DNA from: Nostoc sp. MG11 | Lineage (GTDB): Bacteria > Cyanobacteriota > Cyanobacteriia > Cyanobacteriales > Nostocaceae | NCBI RefSeq assembly: GCF_014904695.1 | Contig: NZ_JACXXN010000016.1 | Span: 62,001 to 126,000 of the forward strand | Direction: 5' to 3' | Length of the DNA: 64,000 nucleotides | In this document: one piece after another, positions 52,745 to 62,495 of the stretch | Layout: every line of letters begins with the position of its first letter | How positions within the stretch are numbered: the first letter of the stretch is position 1 | Notes under the pieces: generated by a model | Database searches by the model: none | The model's input: the letters and a program-made list of their open reading frames with translations, nothing else | Told to the model about the DNA's origin: nothing | Translations under genes and position numbers: made by a program

Positions 52745-55276
52745 TCACGTCAAAATTGCCCCACCCATCAATCTCTCATACCGATACTTCAACTCTTCTT
52801 TCATCAAATACCAACGCTCTAAGGTTGCATCTATCTCTATTACCTTCTCCGCTGCTTGTCGCGCTAAAAGTAACACTTCCTCATCTTCAACTAAACTTGC
52901 CAAGGTAAAATCTGGCACTCCCGATTGACGAGTTCCCAACACTTGTCCAGGGCCGCGAAAACGCATATCCATCTCAGAAATGAAAAAGCCATCTTGAGAT
53001 TGTTCCAATACCTTCAGCCTTTGTTGAGCGTCGGGACTTCTAGAACTGCTCATCAACAAACAGTAAGACTGAGCCGCACCACGACCGACACGCCCCCGCA
53101 GTTGGTGCAATTGTGATAAGCCAAATCGCTCCGCATTTTCAATGAGCATAACTGTTGCATTAGGTACGTCTACACCCACTTCAACAACAGTAGTCGAAAC
53201 CAGAACTTGCGTCTGATTGTCGCGGAATTTGGTAATTGCATCATCCTTCTCAGATGAACTCATGCGACCATGCAACAGCCCCACTTGAAAGTCGGGAAAA
53301 ACGCTTTCTTGTAACTTTTGATGCTCATCCACTGCTGATCGCAAATCTAATTTTTCTGATTCTTCCACCAGTGGTAAAATCACATAAACTTGCCTTCCTT
53401 GAACAATTTCTCGGCGGATCAAGTCATAAGCATGGGTGCGTTCTTGACCTGATAGCACTGTTGTCTGAATCTTTTGTCTTCCTGGTGGTAACTCATCAAT
53501 TTGGCTCACATCCAAATCCCCGTGTATCGTTAGTGCCAGCGTTCGGGGAATGGGAGTGGCTGTCATAGTTAATACATGGGGTTGCTCACCTTTTTGCTGC
53601 AACCGCGCCCGCTGTTCCACCCCAAAGCGATGCTGCTCATCAATCACCACCAAACCCAATTGGTGGAAGTTGACAGGATCTTGAATCAAGGCGTGAGTTC
53701 CGACTAACAGGGGTAATTCACCTGTTCCTAGCTGGGCGTGAATTTGTCGCCGTTTGCTAATTTTTGTAGAACCAGTCAGTAATTCTACTGGTAAATGCAA
53801 CAGGTTAAACCAGCTAACTAACTTGCGGTAATGCTGTTCTGCCAAAACTTCTGTAGGAGCCATTAGCGCCGCTTGATAGCCAGATTGAATCGCCGCCAAA
53901 ATAGCCAGCACGGCGACGACAGTTTTACCAGAACCGACATCGCCTTGCACCAGACGATTCATCGGCACGGGTTTTTGTAAGTCGTTGAGGATGTCGTTGA
54001 TGACTCGTTGTTGTGCGCCAGTGAGTTGAAAAGGCAGGATTTCGTGAAATTTCTCTAATAGTTGACCTTTTGGCGCGAGAATAGCACTGGTTTGAATTGC
54101 CCTTGCTTGCTGCTGACGTTGCAGTAAACCGAGTTGCAGATAGAAAAATTCATCAAAGACTAGGCGACGACGAGCTACTTGCAAACTGGCGCTATCGTTG
54201 GGAAAGTGGATATTAGCGATCGCATCTTTCAATTCCATCAAATTATACTTCTGTCGCAAACCACTTGGCAGAGGGTCTTTTAGATGAGACGCAGCAGGTA
54301 AAACAGCTATTACCGCCTGTCGCACCATATTCGCTACTATCCCTTCTGTTAATGTATAAATTGGCACTATTCGCCCAATGTTCAGCGACTCAATTGTATC
54401 TCCTGGATTTGCTAAAACTTCTAGTTCTGGATTATCCAGCGTCAAGCCGTATTTACTTTCTTTCACCAACCCACACGCCGCCACAATACTACCTACTGGG
54501 TAGCGACGTTTTAAACTTTCCTGCCAAGCGCGACTACTAAAGCGCGTACCTGCATAAAAACGGCCAACTTTGATTTGACCAGTGTTATCTTTGAGTATTA
54601 ATTCTAAAATTGATAATTTCTTATTCTTTGGGCTAGTAAAACAGTTGCAACGCTTCACTGTAGCCACTATTGTTACCGTCTCACCCCCCTGCAACTCGCG
54701 GATATTTACTTGACGTGCATAGTCAATGTAGTCGCGGGGGTAGTAAAAAAGCAGGTCGCGCACGGTGTACAAACCAAGACGCGCCAAATTATCAGCTTTT
54801 CTGATGCCTATTTCTGGTAAATCACTAAGTTTTTGGTCAATTTTCGGGGCAAGTCTCCGACTCACCTCAGCTATGATTTTAGATTTTGGATTTTGCGAAA
54901 AGTTGTAAGGAGGGTTTCCCTGCGTAGCAAACTTTGCAAGACGGATTTTGGATTTATAATCTATCTCCTGCTCCTCTGCCCCTCTACCCCCCTGCTCCCC
55001 CTCCTCCTGCTGTAGTTGGTACAGATACCTACGAGTTTCTGCTACTAAATGTTGTCTATCTTCCAGTCCCAGATTTGGATAGTTAGCAAATTGCGCCGCT
55101 AGCTCATGCCAACGGCGACGTTCAGTTGCAGCCAAGACTATTGGAAATTTACCAAAAGTTAGGCTGAGAAATTCACTGAAGCGGTATTGTTTGCCCTGCA
55201 AGTCTGTAAAGCCATGTTCTGCCTCTACTGCCAAGGCTTTCTGCCATCTTATCCAGTCTGGTATTTCATTAGTCAT
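52745..55276 (-). CDS. recG: ATP-dependent DNA helicase RecG
   Basis: RecG remodels stalled replication forks and Holliday junctions. The 843-residue protein has a cyanobacterial N-terminal extension (WIRWQKALAVEAEHGFTDLQ), the OB wedge domain (GGETVTIVATVKRCNCF), Walker A in RLVQGDVGSGKTVVAVLAIL, DEQH box VIDEQHRFGVEQRARLQ, TATPIPRTLALT, and helicase motif VI QLRGRVGRGAAQSYCLL. Residues about 90-137 are low-complexity and repeat-derived (EEGEQGGRGAEEQE, then a stretch with FATQGNPPYNF), inserted between conserved parts. It follows an STRR array. Confidence 0.95.
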   Translation of the reverse strand: MTNEIPDWIRWQKALAVEAEHGFTDLQGKQYRFSEFLSLTFGKFPIVLAATERRRWHELAAQFANYPNLGLEDRQHLVAETRRYLYQLQQEEGEQGGRGAEEQEIDYKSKIRLAKFATQGNPPYNFSQNPKSKIIAEVSRRLAPKIDQKLSDLPEIGIRKADNLARLGLYTVRDLLFYYPRDYIDYARQVNIRELQGGETVTIVATVKRCNCFTSPKNKKLSILELILKDNTGQIKVGRFYAGTRFSSRAWQESLKRRYPVGSIVAACGLVKESKYGLTLDNPELEVLANPGDTIESLNIGRIVPIYTLTEGIVANMVRQAVIAVLPAASHLKDPLPSGLRQKYNLMELKDAIANIHFPNDSASLQVARRRLVFDEFFYLQLGLLQRQQQARAIQTSAILAPKGQLLEKFHEILPFQLTGAQQRVINDILNDLQKPVPMNRLVQGDVGSGKTVVAVLAILAAIQSGYQAALMAPTEVLAEQHYRKLVSWFNLLHLPVELLTGSTKISKRRQIHAQLGTGELPLLVGTHALIQDPVNFHQLGLVVIDEQHRFGVEQRARLQQKGEQPHVLTMTATPIPRTLALTIHGDLDVSQIDELPPGRQKIQTTVLSGQERTHAYDLIRREIVQGRQVYVILPLVEESEKLDLRSAVDEHQKLQESVFPDFQVGLLHGRMSSSEKDDAITKFRDNQTQVLVSTTVVEVGVDVPNATVMLIENAERFGLSQLHQLRGRVGRGAAQSYCLLMSSSRSPDAQQRLKVLEQSQDGFFISEMDMRFRGPGQVLGTRQSGVPDFTLASLVEDEEVLLLARQAAEKVIEIDATLERWYLMKEELKYRYERLMGGAILT
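54866..55009. repeat. Composite repeat inside recG
   Basis: Contains the CT-rich CTCCTGCTCCTCTGCCCCTC and related tract plus AAGGAGGGTTTCCCTGCGTA and GCAAACTTTGCAAG, both types normally found between Nostoc genes. Here the whole 144-base block is in frame. Confidence 0.6.
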
Positions 55277-55278
55277 TG

Positions 55279-55368
55279 GTCAAAAGTCAAAAGTCAAGAG
55301 TCAAAAGTCAAAAGTCAAAAGTCAAGAGTCAATATTTGGACTATGGACTATGGACTATGGACTATTGA
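55279..55368. repeat. STRR arrays upstream of recG
   Basis: Two adjacent arrays: AAAAGTC/AAGAGTC heptamers at 55279-55332 (about seven units) and GGACTAT heptamers at 55338-55368 (four units). They fill the gap between recG and the upstream gene. Confidence 0.9.
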
Positions 55369-56229
55369 TTAATCTTCAAACCAACTAGCACGCCATGCGG
55401 CTTCAGCTTCAGCAATTGATTTTTCACGCTGCCTTTTTTGATACTCTCGTCCTAGCTTGTTTAGCTGACCTAAAATATTGCGGATATGCCTGCGCTCAGA
55501 GGAGAGTGTCGCATCAGCAAATTCAATTTCTCCTAGCCGGAGGTTAATAGCCATGATCTGTGTCAGGCTAGAATCTTCTGATTGCTGCTCATTTTCAATT
55601 TCAATTACTAAATTTAATAGGTTGGGCGGCCCTGGCATTACCTCGGCAGATGCTTCTGATGCAGCAGCAGCCGCAGCTGCTAAAATTGGTTCCGGTAATT
55701 TTTTAGGTAATATCTCAGCTTTTTGTAATAAAAGATTAGCATTATGCGAAAGATTTTTCAGTATCTCTTGCGTGGCTTCCTCTAAGTTCTGTTGCCATTC
55801 TGCCAGTTCTATGGGGTTAGAAAGGTCAGGAGAAGAAAAGAGGGGGGTAGAGGGGGAGAAAGAAGAATTACTTTCGTCTGCTTCCCCTGCTCCCACTACT
55901 TCCCCTGCTTCCCCTGCTTCCTCATCTGCCTCATCTCCCTTATCTTCCTCACTGTTAATATAAGCGAGTAACTGCTCAGCCGCCTGTTGACTCAATTTGC
56001 GTATAACTTGTTGTAATTGTTGCCGCTGACTTAATGATAAACTCAGGAAGTTTTCAGGATACCCTTGGGTGCAGAGGTGATAACTCGCTAGAATTAGCTG
56101 TTGCCGTACAGCTTGCCCTAAAGTGGCTAGATAACTAGCATAAGCGTTTTGTAGTTCTACTGCGATCGCGCTGATCGCCTCTTTCAACCCTGCAATATCC
56201 CGCTCAATTCGCTCAATTGCTCTTGCCAT
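55369..56229 (-). CDS. Conserved helical protein with low-complexity insert (hypothetical)
   Basis: A 286-residue protein. The N-terminal 90 residues are helical (ARAIERIERDIAGLKEAISA, RQQLILASYHLCTQGYPENF). Residues about 94-130 are low-complexity acidic (DKGDEADEEAGEAGEVVGAG) encoded by CT-rich repeats, then SFSPSTPLFSSPDLSNPIEL. The C-terminal half has LRLGEIEFADATLSSERRHI and RNILGQLNKLGREYQKRQRE. It looks like a conserved cyanobacterial protein of unknown role. It lies between tsf and recG on the same strand. Confidence 0.7.
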   Translation of the reverse strand: MARAIERIERDIAGLKEAISAIAVELQNAYASYLATLGQAVRQQLILASYHLCTQGYPENFLSLSLSQRQQLQQVIRKLSQQAAEQLLAYINSEEDKGDEADEEAGEAGEVVGAGEADESNSSFSPSTPLFSSPDLSNPIELAEWQQNLEEATQEILKNLSHNANLLLQKAEILPKKLPEPILAAAAAAASEASAEVMPGPPNLLNLVIEIENEQQSEDSSLTQIMAINLRLGEIEFADATLSSERRHIRNILGQLNKLGREYQKRQREKSIAEAEAAWRASWFED

Positions 56230-56467
56230 ATCTTCTCGTTGTTGTCCAGATGAACCATTACATGGTACAAATGTACGAATTTATTACGAAGTAATCATCC
56301 AGAGATTTTTAGATTTTAGATACAAGATATTAAATATTAATCACCTCTAGCATACTTAGTACTAATAAAATACAGGTCAGCGTAATTTGCCTGACCTGTG
56401 CTTAAAAAAGTCACTAGTCATTTAAACTAAGGACTAATGACTAATGACAAATAACTAATGACCAAAA

Positions 56468-57412
56468 TTACTTAGTACCCATTTGTGCAGCAACTTCCTC
56501 AGCAAAGTTACTTTCTTGCTTTTCGATACCTTCGCCTAGAATGTAACGGACAAAGCGATGCACCTGGATGTCTTCGCCTAATTGAGCCTTCACTTGCTTC
56601 ACTAAGTCTTCTACAGAAATACTTTGATCGCGAATGTAAGGCTGATCCAGCAAAGTCAATTCTTTCAGGCGTTTTTCAATCCGTCCTAGAACAATCTTTT
56701 CTTTGATGTTCTGTGGCTTGTTCGCCAAATCATCCCGCCCCATTTCAATATCTTTTTCTCTTTGAGCAACTTCAGCGGGGATTTGGTCTACGTTCACATA
56801 CTCGACATTCGGGCAAGCCGCAACTTGCATAGCGGTATTTCGTGCCAAGGATTGGAACTCTTCTTTGCCAGCTACGGACTCAGTTTTGGAGTTTAGTTCA
56901 ACTAACACACCAACTCTACCGCCAGTGTGAATGTAGCTGTCTACTCTACCTTGTGTGCCTTCTGGTAGAGCATAATTAATAAAGCGACGCACTTGGATGT
57001 TTTCACCCAGCGTAGCAATAGTTTGCTTAATGAATTCCTCTACAGTCACATTTTCATCTTCAATATAGGGTTGAGCCAATAAAGATTCAACACTATCAGC
57101 ACTTGCTGCTTGCTTGGCTAGGTTCTTAACTAGAGCTTTAAAAGCTTCGTTACGAGCAACAAAATCAGTTTGGCAGTTGACTTCTATGAGTACACCCACC
57201 CGGCCACCAGGCTGAATATAGGTGTCTACTAAACCTTCTGCTGCAATGCGATCGCTTTTTTTACCCGCCGAAGCGATGCCTTTTTTTCTTAACCAGTCGG
57301 CGGCTTGTTCTATGTCGCCATCAGTTTCTTTCAGCGCTTTCTTGCAGTCCATCATGCCTGCACCAGTTTTTTGGCGTAGCTCTTGGACGAGTTTTGCAGA
57401 TATTTCCGCCAT
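56468..57412 (-). CDS. tsf: Elongation factor Ts
   Basis: EF-Ts reloads EF-Tu with GTP. The 314-residue protein begins [20 protein letters not shown] with the MDCKKAL helix of the N-terminal domain. The EF-Tu contact [16 protein letters not shown] is intact. The two core halves are recognisably duplicated ([20 protein letters not shown] and [20 protein letters not shown]). It is downstream of rpsB on the same strand, the usual bacterial order, with a 197-base gap containing CCTGAGT-type repeats. Confidence 0.97.
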   Translation of the reverse strand: MAEISAKLVQELRQKTGAGMMDCKKALKETDGDIEQAADWLRKKGIASAGKKSDRIAAEGLVDTYIQPGGRVGVLIEVNCQTDFVARNEAFKALVKNLAKQAASADSVESLLAQPYIEDENVTVEEFIKQTIATLGENIQVRRFINYALPEGTQGRVDSYIHTGGRVGVLVELNSKTESVAGKEEFQSLARNTAMQVAACPNVEYVNVDQIPAEVAQREKDIEMGRDDLANKPQNIKEKIVLGRIEKRLKELTLLDQPYIRDQSISVEDLVKQVKAQLGEDIQVHRFVRYILGEGIEKQESNFAEEVAAQMGTK

Positions 57413-57609
57413 GTTGCCTCAATTCCTAACTTGACCTCGAGTTGTAATCGCTCACAAACAAATATAAGTCCTGAGTTCTGCGTCCTGAGTCCTGAGTATT
57501 TAGTTATCAGTTCTTTATTCAAAACTTACAACTTCTAACTTAAAAATCAGGACTAAGAACTATCCAAACTGCTGAGTATTTCTATCTTACTCAGCACTCA
57601 GCACTATTA

Positions 57610-58395
57610 TTATTCTTCGTCGGGAATCACGGTGTCAGTATACTCGGTTTCGTCGTAGTCTTCGTCATACTCGCCACCGTCGTAATCTTCGTAATCCTCT
57701 TCTGCATCCAGTTGACCGTGACGACCTTCATAAATAGCGTCTGCCAATTTTCCTACTATCAGCTTAATCGACCTGATAGCGTCGTCGTTTGCCGGGATGG
57801 GTATATCTACTACATCCGGGTCACAGTTTGTATCCAACATAGAAACAATGGGAATATTCAGTTTTTGACATTCCTGAACTGCGTTATACTCCCGCCGTTG
57901 GTCTACAATCACGACGATATCGGGCACTTTCCGCATTGTTTTAATGCCGCCCAAGTATTTCTGAAGCTTCGCCATTTCCCGACGCAGCATTGAGGCTTCT
58001 TTTTTCGGCAATAGATCTAGGGCCCCAGTTTCTTCCCGACGTTCCAAATCTTTCAGGCGGTCTACCCGTGTTTTAATGGTTGTCCAATTGGTCAGCATTC
58101 CACCTAACCAACGCTGGTTAATGTAGTGGGAACCACAACGGCTAGCTTCTTGGGCAATGATTCCGGCTGCTTGCCGCTTAGTGCCGACAAAAAGAAACTT
58201 CTTGCCTTGCTCAGCGTGCGATCGCATGTAGTTATAAGCATTGTCCATCAACTGGGCTGTCTGCACCAAGTCAATGATATGTACACCATTGCGGGAGGTG
58301 TATATGTAAGGAGACATTTTCGGGTTCCAACGTCGGGTTTGATGCCCAAAGTGAACCCCAGACTCCATCATTTGAGCCAATGAAACGACTGGCAT
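57610..58395 (-). CDS. rpsB: 30S ribosomal protein S2
   Basis: S2 binds the 30S body together with S1. From [20 protein letters not shown] the protein is 261 residues and contains [46 protein letters not shown] and [18 protein letters not shown]. It ends in an acidic Tyr/Asp-rich tail ([20 protein letters not shown]), as in other cyanobacteria. A longer frame to 58458 has no conserved extra residues. Confidence 0.97.
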   Translation of the reverse strand: MPVVSLAQMMESGVHFGHQTRRWNPKMSPYIYTSRNGVHIIDLVQTAQLMDNAYNYMRSHAEQGKKFLFVGTKRQAAGIIAQEASRCGSHYINQRWLGGMLTNWTTIKTRVDRLKDLERREETGALDLLPKKEASMLRREMAKLQKYLGGIKTMRKVPDIVVIVDQRREYNAVQECQKLNIPIVSMLDTNCDPDVVDIPIPANDDAIRSIKLIVGKLADAIYEGRHGQLDAEEDYEDYDGGEYDEDYDETEYTDTVIPDEE

Positions 58396-58612
58396 ATATT
58401 TTTGAACTCCTATTCGGGTTAAACCTCCACCCAGGTGTAGTCTCCAACTAGGAAACACCCGAATTCCTGGATGTGCGAGATTAGTTAACCATACTAGGCT
58501 AGCATATTTGAGATAGTTCTGACTTGAAAAAGTGCTGAGTAAAGAAGTACTGAGTAATGAGTCAAGAGTTATTAGTCAATTGTAATTTTTCTTCCCCTGC
58601 TCCCCTTGCTCC

Positions 58613-59572
58613 TCACTTCATCTGTGCATAAGCCTCATACACGCCCTTGACGTTGTACCAGTTGAGGAAAATTCTGGCAATTTCTAAAGCTAACTGAGGT
58701 TTACCTAAATGAATTAGCCATCGTAAAAATGGGGCCATCGTCCTTTCATTAAGTACGCCATTGAGTGACAGAATGCCCCAAAGTAAGCGATGCAACCAAG
58801 TCATTTGAATCATCATCCGTACTTCCCACGTAGGATGCTTGTGATAAAACAAAACTCCCATACGTCCGCGTTGAATTTCTTGGTCAATCAAACGGGGAAT
58901 TTGCTCTAAATTAAATGGTGGATGCCAGTGATAGCCAACGGCTGCTGGACATTTAATTAGTATTAAACCTAGTTCTTTAAGCCTGACACCTAATTCTAAA
59001 TCTTCCCAGCCGTAGAGTTGAAATATGGTATCAAAAAGTCCAGCTTTTTCTAGCCAATGTTTAGGAATCGCTACATTTCCTGTCGCAAAAAAAGCTGCGG
59101 AAAAATCTGTTATTTTATAAGGCTCGCCAGTGGGGTCATCGAAATTGCAAGTATTAATAACTGCACCGTATGTGAAAAAGCGATCGCTTCCTAATTTCTC
59201 TTTTCCCTGCATTAATGCATCTGCATGAGCTTGCAGAAAATTCGACAGCACCACTAAATCACTATCAATAAAGATAATTGTGTCTCCCAGCGCTTGTTTT
59301 ACCCCTAAATTTCGAGCCGCAGCTGGCCCGGCGTGGTCTTGCTCAAACCATCGCACATGGGGAAATTCTTCTTTGTGTGCTGCCAGCCACTCCAACGTAC
59401 CATCAGTAGAACCATCATCTACCAAGACAATTTCGTACTTGGTAACTGAACTTACAGCACTCAACTCCTGCACCTCCAAGGCACGCAGGCACTTTGACAA
59501 AATCGGCTGGCGATTGTAAGTCGGTATCACAACGCTGAAAAACACAGTCTCACCCACAACACTGTTATCCAT
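58613..59572 (-). CDS. Glycosyltransferase family 2
   Basis: A 319-residue GT-A fold enzyme. It starts near FFSVVIPTYNRQPILSKCLR, with LVDDGSTDGTLEWLAAHKEE, GPAAARNLGVKQALGDTIIF and the metal-binding DSD in IFIDSDLVV. A galactosyltransferase-like region follows (FQLYGWEDLELGVRLKELGL) with the ED motif. The sugar donor and acceptor are unknown. The gene ends five bases beyond a CT-rich repeat (58590-58612). Confidence 0.9.
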   Translation of the reverse strand: MDNSVVGETVFFSVVIPTYNRQPILSKCLRALEVQELSAVSSVTKYEIVLVDDGSTDGTLEWLAAHKEEFPHVRWFEQDHAGPAAARNLGVKQALGDTIIFIDSDLVVLSNFLQAHADALMQGKEKLGSDRFFTYGAVINTCNFDDPTGEPYKITDFSAAFFATGNVAIPKHWLEKAGLFDTIFQLYGWEDLELGVRLKELGLILIKCPAAVGYHWHPPFNLEQIPRLIDQEIQRGRMGVLFYHKHPTWEVRMMIQMTWLHRLLWGILSLNGVLNERTMAPFLRWLIHLGKPQLALEIARIFLNWYNVKGVYEAYAQMK

Positions 59573-60023
59573 CTCCAGGATAGGACAGCTGTGACACCGA
59601 CGCTGTTCCTTACCTGATTTTGTTTATGGATATGGCAGGCTCAGAAATACCACAAAATTTGCTGAAATTACGTCTTAAACATATAGATATATATTCAAAA
59701 TAAAAGCAGTATTTGTACTGCAAAAAGTATATTTTTTCATCAAAAATAATTATTAATAAATTTCAATTAATCAATACATAACCTGATGTTAATGGTTTTT
59801 ACCTAAATTAATACAAACTTGATCATTTTTATACGTATGAGCAGCATCAGCCAGTTTTAACTTGATATTAACTGCGGGTTATTGGCTGTTAAAAGTGAAG
59901 GAAAACTCAATAAATATTTGAGCAATTTATGTAAATCTATAGAGTTTTTCTTTACTCGATTGCTCGTGTCATCAAGAAATGATCTCAACAGCAATTTTGT
60001 AACCCTTAAACGGAGAGCACAGA
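59573..60023. promoter_or_regulatory. Intergenic region upstream of the phosphatase gene with candidate Pho box
   Basis: About 450 bases with no gene, AT-rich at 59690-59830. It contains the candidate Pho box at 59856-59874 and, further upstream, other TTAA-containing half-sites (ATGTTAATGG, TTACCTAAAT). Confidence 0.5.
59856..59874 (+). promoter_or_regulatory. Candidate Pho box (SphR/PhoB-type direct repeat)
   Basis: TTTAACTT, three bases, then ATTAACTG. The cyanobacterial Pho box is a PyTTAAPyPy(T/A) direct repeat with three-base spacing; the first half fits fully and the second at six of eight positions. It is 150 bases upstream of a PhoX-type phosphatase start. This is pattern-based inference. 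Confidence 0.45.
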
Positions 60024-62237
60024 ATGAAAGGTTCGCTTCACCCCAAGAACAATCAGACGATCAACCCATCCGGTAACGAGTCAATTCGTGATGTGATTGA
60101 GCGCGTTAGTATGAAGCGCCGGCGTTTCATATTGACGGCTGTAGGTACCTCAGTGCTTACTGTTCTAGGCGATGTTTCTATCAGTGGCTTTCTTCAAAGT
60201 GTCGAGGCAACTCCGATTCCAGAGGGAACCGGATTTGGTGGCATTGGTTTCAAGAGCATCCCGCCAAATCTGAACAACCCAGCCACAGGACTCCTCGAAA
60301 AGGATCTTGTTAGTGTTCCTGCTGGTTATAAAGCCGAAGTACTGATTGCTTGGGGTGATCCGATTATGCCTGGTGCGCCGGACTGGCTATCAAATGCCTC
60401 GCAGAATGCTGCGGCCCAGGAAAAGCAGTTTGGTATGCACGCGGATGGTATGTATTACTTCCCCCTCCCACAAGAGCGTTTTATTGGCCAGACGTTAAGT
60501 TCATTAAGAAGGTCAGCAAGGAGTTTTTTAAACCAGCCACTCAATCGCGGGTTGCTGTGCGTGAACCATGAATATACTCAAGAAGAGATTCTTCATCCTG
60601 ACGGTCTGACCTTCACTCCAGCAACAGAAACTACACCCGCAGTTGGGCAACCCGGCTCGAAAGTCACGATTGAAAAGGTACGCAAGTCTCAAGCTGCTCA
60701 CGGCGTTTCTGTTGTAGAGATATTCAAGAATGGCAATAGCTGGAGCTTCAATCGCAATTCGTCTTATGGTCGCCGCATCACCGGCAATACCGAAATTCGA
60801 GTTTCGGGGCCTGCCGCAGGTAACGCGCTGTTGAAATCAAAGAAGTTTTCAATCACGCCGAGTGGCTCTGTTGACACCGGGACGCTAAACGATGGCCATA
60901 CCGCATACGGTACGCTCAATAACTGCGCTAACGGTCATACACCTTGGGGCACTTACCTAACCTGTGAAGAGAACTGGAACGGCTACTTTGCTAACCCTAC
61001 GGAAGATGTAGTTTCAATTCCAGGGATCGAAAAGTCTGAGATCTTGGCAGGACAGAATCGGTATGGCGTTTCAACATCAGGGTTCGGCTATCGCTGGCAT
61101 GAAGTTGATCCACGTTTCGATGCCAGCACAAATCCGCTCGAACCCCATTTGTTCGGCTGGGTGGTTGAGATTGATCCATATAATCCACAAAGTAAACCCG
61201 TAAAGCGCACAGCACTGGGCAGATTCAAGCATGAGAGTGCTCAGTACGTTGTTGATGACAACTACTATGTTGCTTTCTACATGGGCGATGACGAGCGCAA
61301 TGAATACATCTACAAGTTCGTTTGCGCCAAACCTTTAAATCCGCAAAATCGTGATGCTAACCGCGACTTGCTCGACAACGGTATTCTTTACGTCGCCAAG
61401 TTCAAGGACAATGGTACTGGCGAGTGGCTTCCTTTAGTCTACGGACAGCGTGGTCTAACACCCGAAAACGGTTTCAGAAGCCAAGCTGAAGTGCTTGTCA
61501 AGACACGACAGGCTGCTGATCGAGTTGGTGCGACAATGATGGATCGCCCAGAGTGGACTGCGGTGCGTCCTCGGATTGGCGGATTTAGAGAGATTGAGGT
61601 CTATTGCACATTGACAAACAATAGTCGTCGCGGAACAGAGCCAGTTTCCTCAAACAATCCAGATGGTACTACAGGCGCGGCTACTGCACGTCCTCCTGTC
61701 GATGCTGCTAACCCACGTCCTGATAACCGTTATGGTCACATTGTTCGCTGGCGTGAGGATGGGCGCAGCGTCAAAGCTACTACCTTCAGATGGGATATTT
61801 TCGTTGAGTGTGGCGATAAATCTAACTCCGAACCAAATCTTGTCGGTAACATAAAAGGCGACGACTTCGGAGCACCGGATGGTCTTTGGTTCGACGACTT
61901 CGGCCGCCTCTGGATTCAAACTGACCAGGCAGGTGATGGTCTTGGCGATTGGATAAACATTGGTAGCAACGTGATGATGTGTGCTGACCCCAATACTAAA
62001 CAGATTAGACGCTTCTTGACCAGCCCAACAAACTGTGAGGTAACTGGCGTAGTCACCACACCTGACGGCAAAGCGATGTTTATTAATATCCAGCACCCAG
62101 GTGATGGTTCGCAACCCGCGAATCCTACGGAATTTAGTAACTGGCCACACAGTCAAGGTTATGGCCCATCTGGACGTCCGCGTTCTTCAACAGTTGTGAT
62201 CACACGCAATGATGGTGGTATCATCGGTGGACTTTAA
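60024..62237 (+). CDS. phoX: PhoX-family (DUF839) secreted alkaline phosphatase
   Basis: A 737-residue exported phosphatase that releases phosphate from organic esters and uses calcium and iron in studied PhoX enzymes. An N-terminal region holds a Tat signal, SMKRRRFILTAVGTSVLTVL, at about residues 29-48. DUF839 features are LSSLRRSARSFLNQPLNRGL, CVNHEYTQEEILHPDG, NCANGHTPWGTYLTCEENWN, GRFKHESAQYVVDDNYYVAF, GAPDGLWFDDFGRLWIQTDQ and the C-terminal GEVTGVVTTPDGKAMFINIQ (CEVTGV in the sequence). GAGAG lies before the ATG. Codon use looks slightly more GC-rich than neighbours. Confidence 0.88.
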   Translation: MKGSLHPKNNQTINPSGNESIRDVIERVSMKRRRFILTAVGTSVLTVLGDVSISGFLQSVEATPIPEGTGFGGIGFKSIPPNLNNPATGLLEKDLVSVPAGYKAEVLIAWGDPIMPGAPDWLSNASQNAAAQEKQFGMHADGMYYFPLPQERFIGQTLSSLRRSARSFLNQPLNRGLLCVNHEYTQEEILHPDGLTFTPATETTPAVGQPGSKVTIEKVRKSQAAHGVSVVEIFKNGNSWSFNRNSSYGRRITGNTEIRVSGPAAGNALLKSKKFSITPSGSVDTGTLNDGHTAYGTLNNCANGHTPWGTYLTCEENWNGYFANPTEDVVSIPGIEKSEILAGQNRYGVSTSGFGYRWHEVDPRFDASTNPLEPHLFGWVVEIDPYNPQSKPVKRTALGRFKHESAQYVVDDNYYVAFYMGDDERNEYIYKFVCAKPLNPQNRDANRDLLDNGILYVAKFKDNGTGEWLPLVYGQRGLTPENGFRSQAEVLVKTRQAADRVGATMMDRPEWTAVRPRIGGFREIEVYCTLTNNSRRGTEPVSSNNPDGTTGAATARPPVDAANPRPDNRYGHIVRWREDGRSVKATTFRWDIFVECGDKSNSEPNLVGNIKGDDFGAPDGLWFDDFGRLWIQTDQAGDGLGDWINIGSNVMMCADPNTKQIRRFLTSPTNCEVTGVVTTPDGKAMFINIQHPGDGSQPANPTEFSNWPHSQGYGPSGRPRSSTVVITRNDGGIIGGL

Positions 62238-62354
62238 ATGTTGATTAGCTAATTTAAAAATGTTCTTCTGTAAAGATAATAGGAGCAAATTTATTTAGCG
62301 ATCGCACTTCCACCAGTCAAGTATCTTAAAGACTTTTATTGGTTAAAAATAACT

Positions 62355-62401
62355 AATCGCCTTAATCCTTAAACTGTAATACAGGCAGGGGTAAGGCGAT
62401 T
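62355..62401 (+). terminator. Long-loop inverted repeat after phoX
   Basis: AATCGCCTTA (62355-62364) pairs with TAAGGCGATT (62392-62401), followed by TTGTT. The loop is 27 bases, so a terminator is possible but not certain. Confidence 0.5.
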
Positions 62402-62431
62402 TTGTTAATTGCGTCGGTGTATACAAAAAAT

Positions 62432-62465
62432 AAAATCCTCACTGTTGAGGTAAGGATTTTTTTAT
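62432..62465. terminator. Terminator between phoX and the PEP-CTERM gene
   Basis: AAAATCCTCAC pairs with GTAAGGATTTT with one mismatch and a short loop, followed on the plus strand by a run of T and preceded on the minus strand side by A-rich sequence. It sits between convergent genes and is probably bidirectional. Confidence 0.75.
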
Positions 62466-62495
62466 CAAGATTTTTATTCGAGGTGTACTACTTAG

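Noticed and set aside
55279-55368. Possible CRISPR array from regular repeats
   Set aside because: Units are seven bases in direct tandem without spacers, so these are STRR repeats. The same applies to 25081-25127 and 45757-45792.
61650-62156. 168-codon minus-strand frame inside phoX
   Set aside because: It lies wholly within the well-supported PhoX coding sequence and has no motif.
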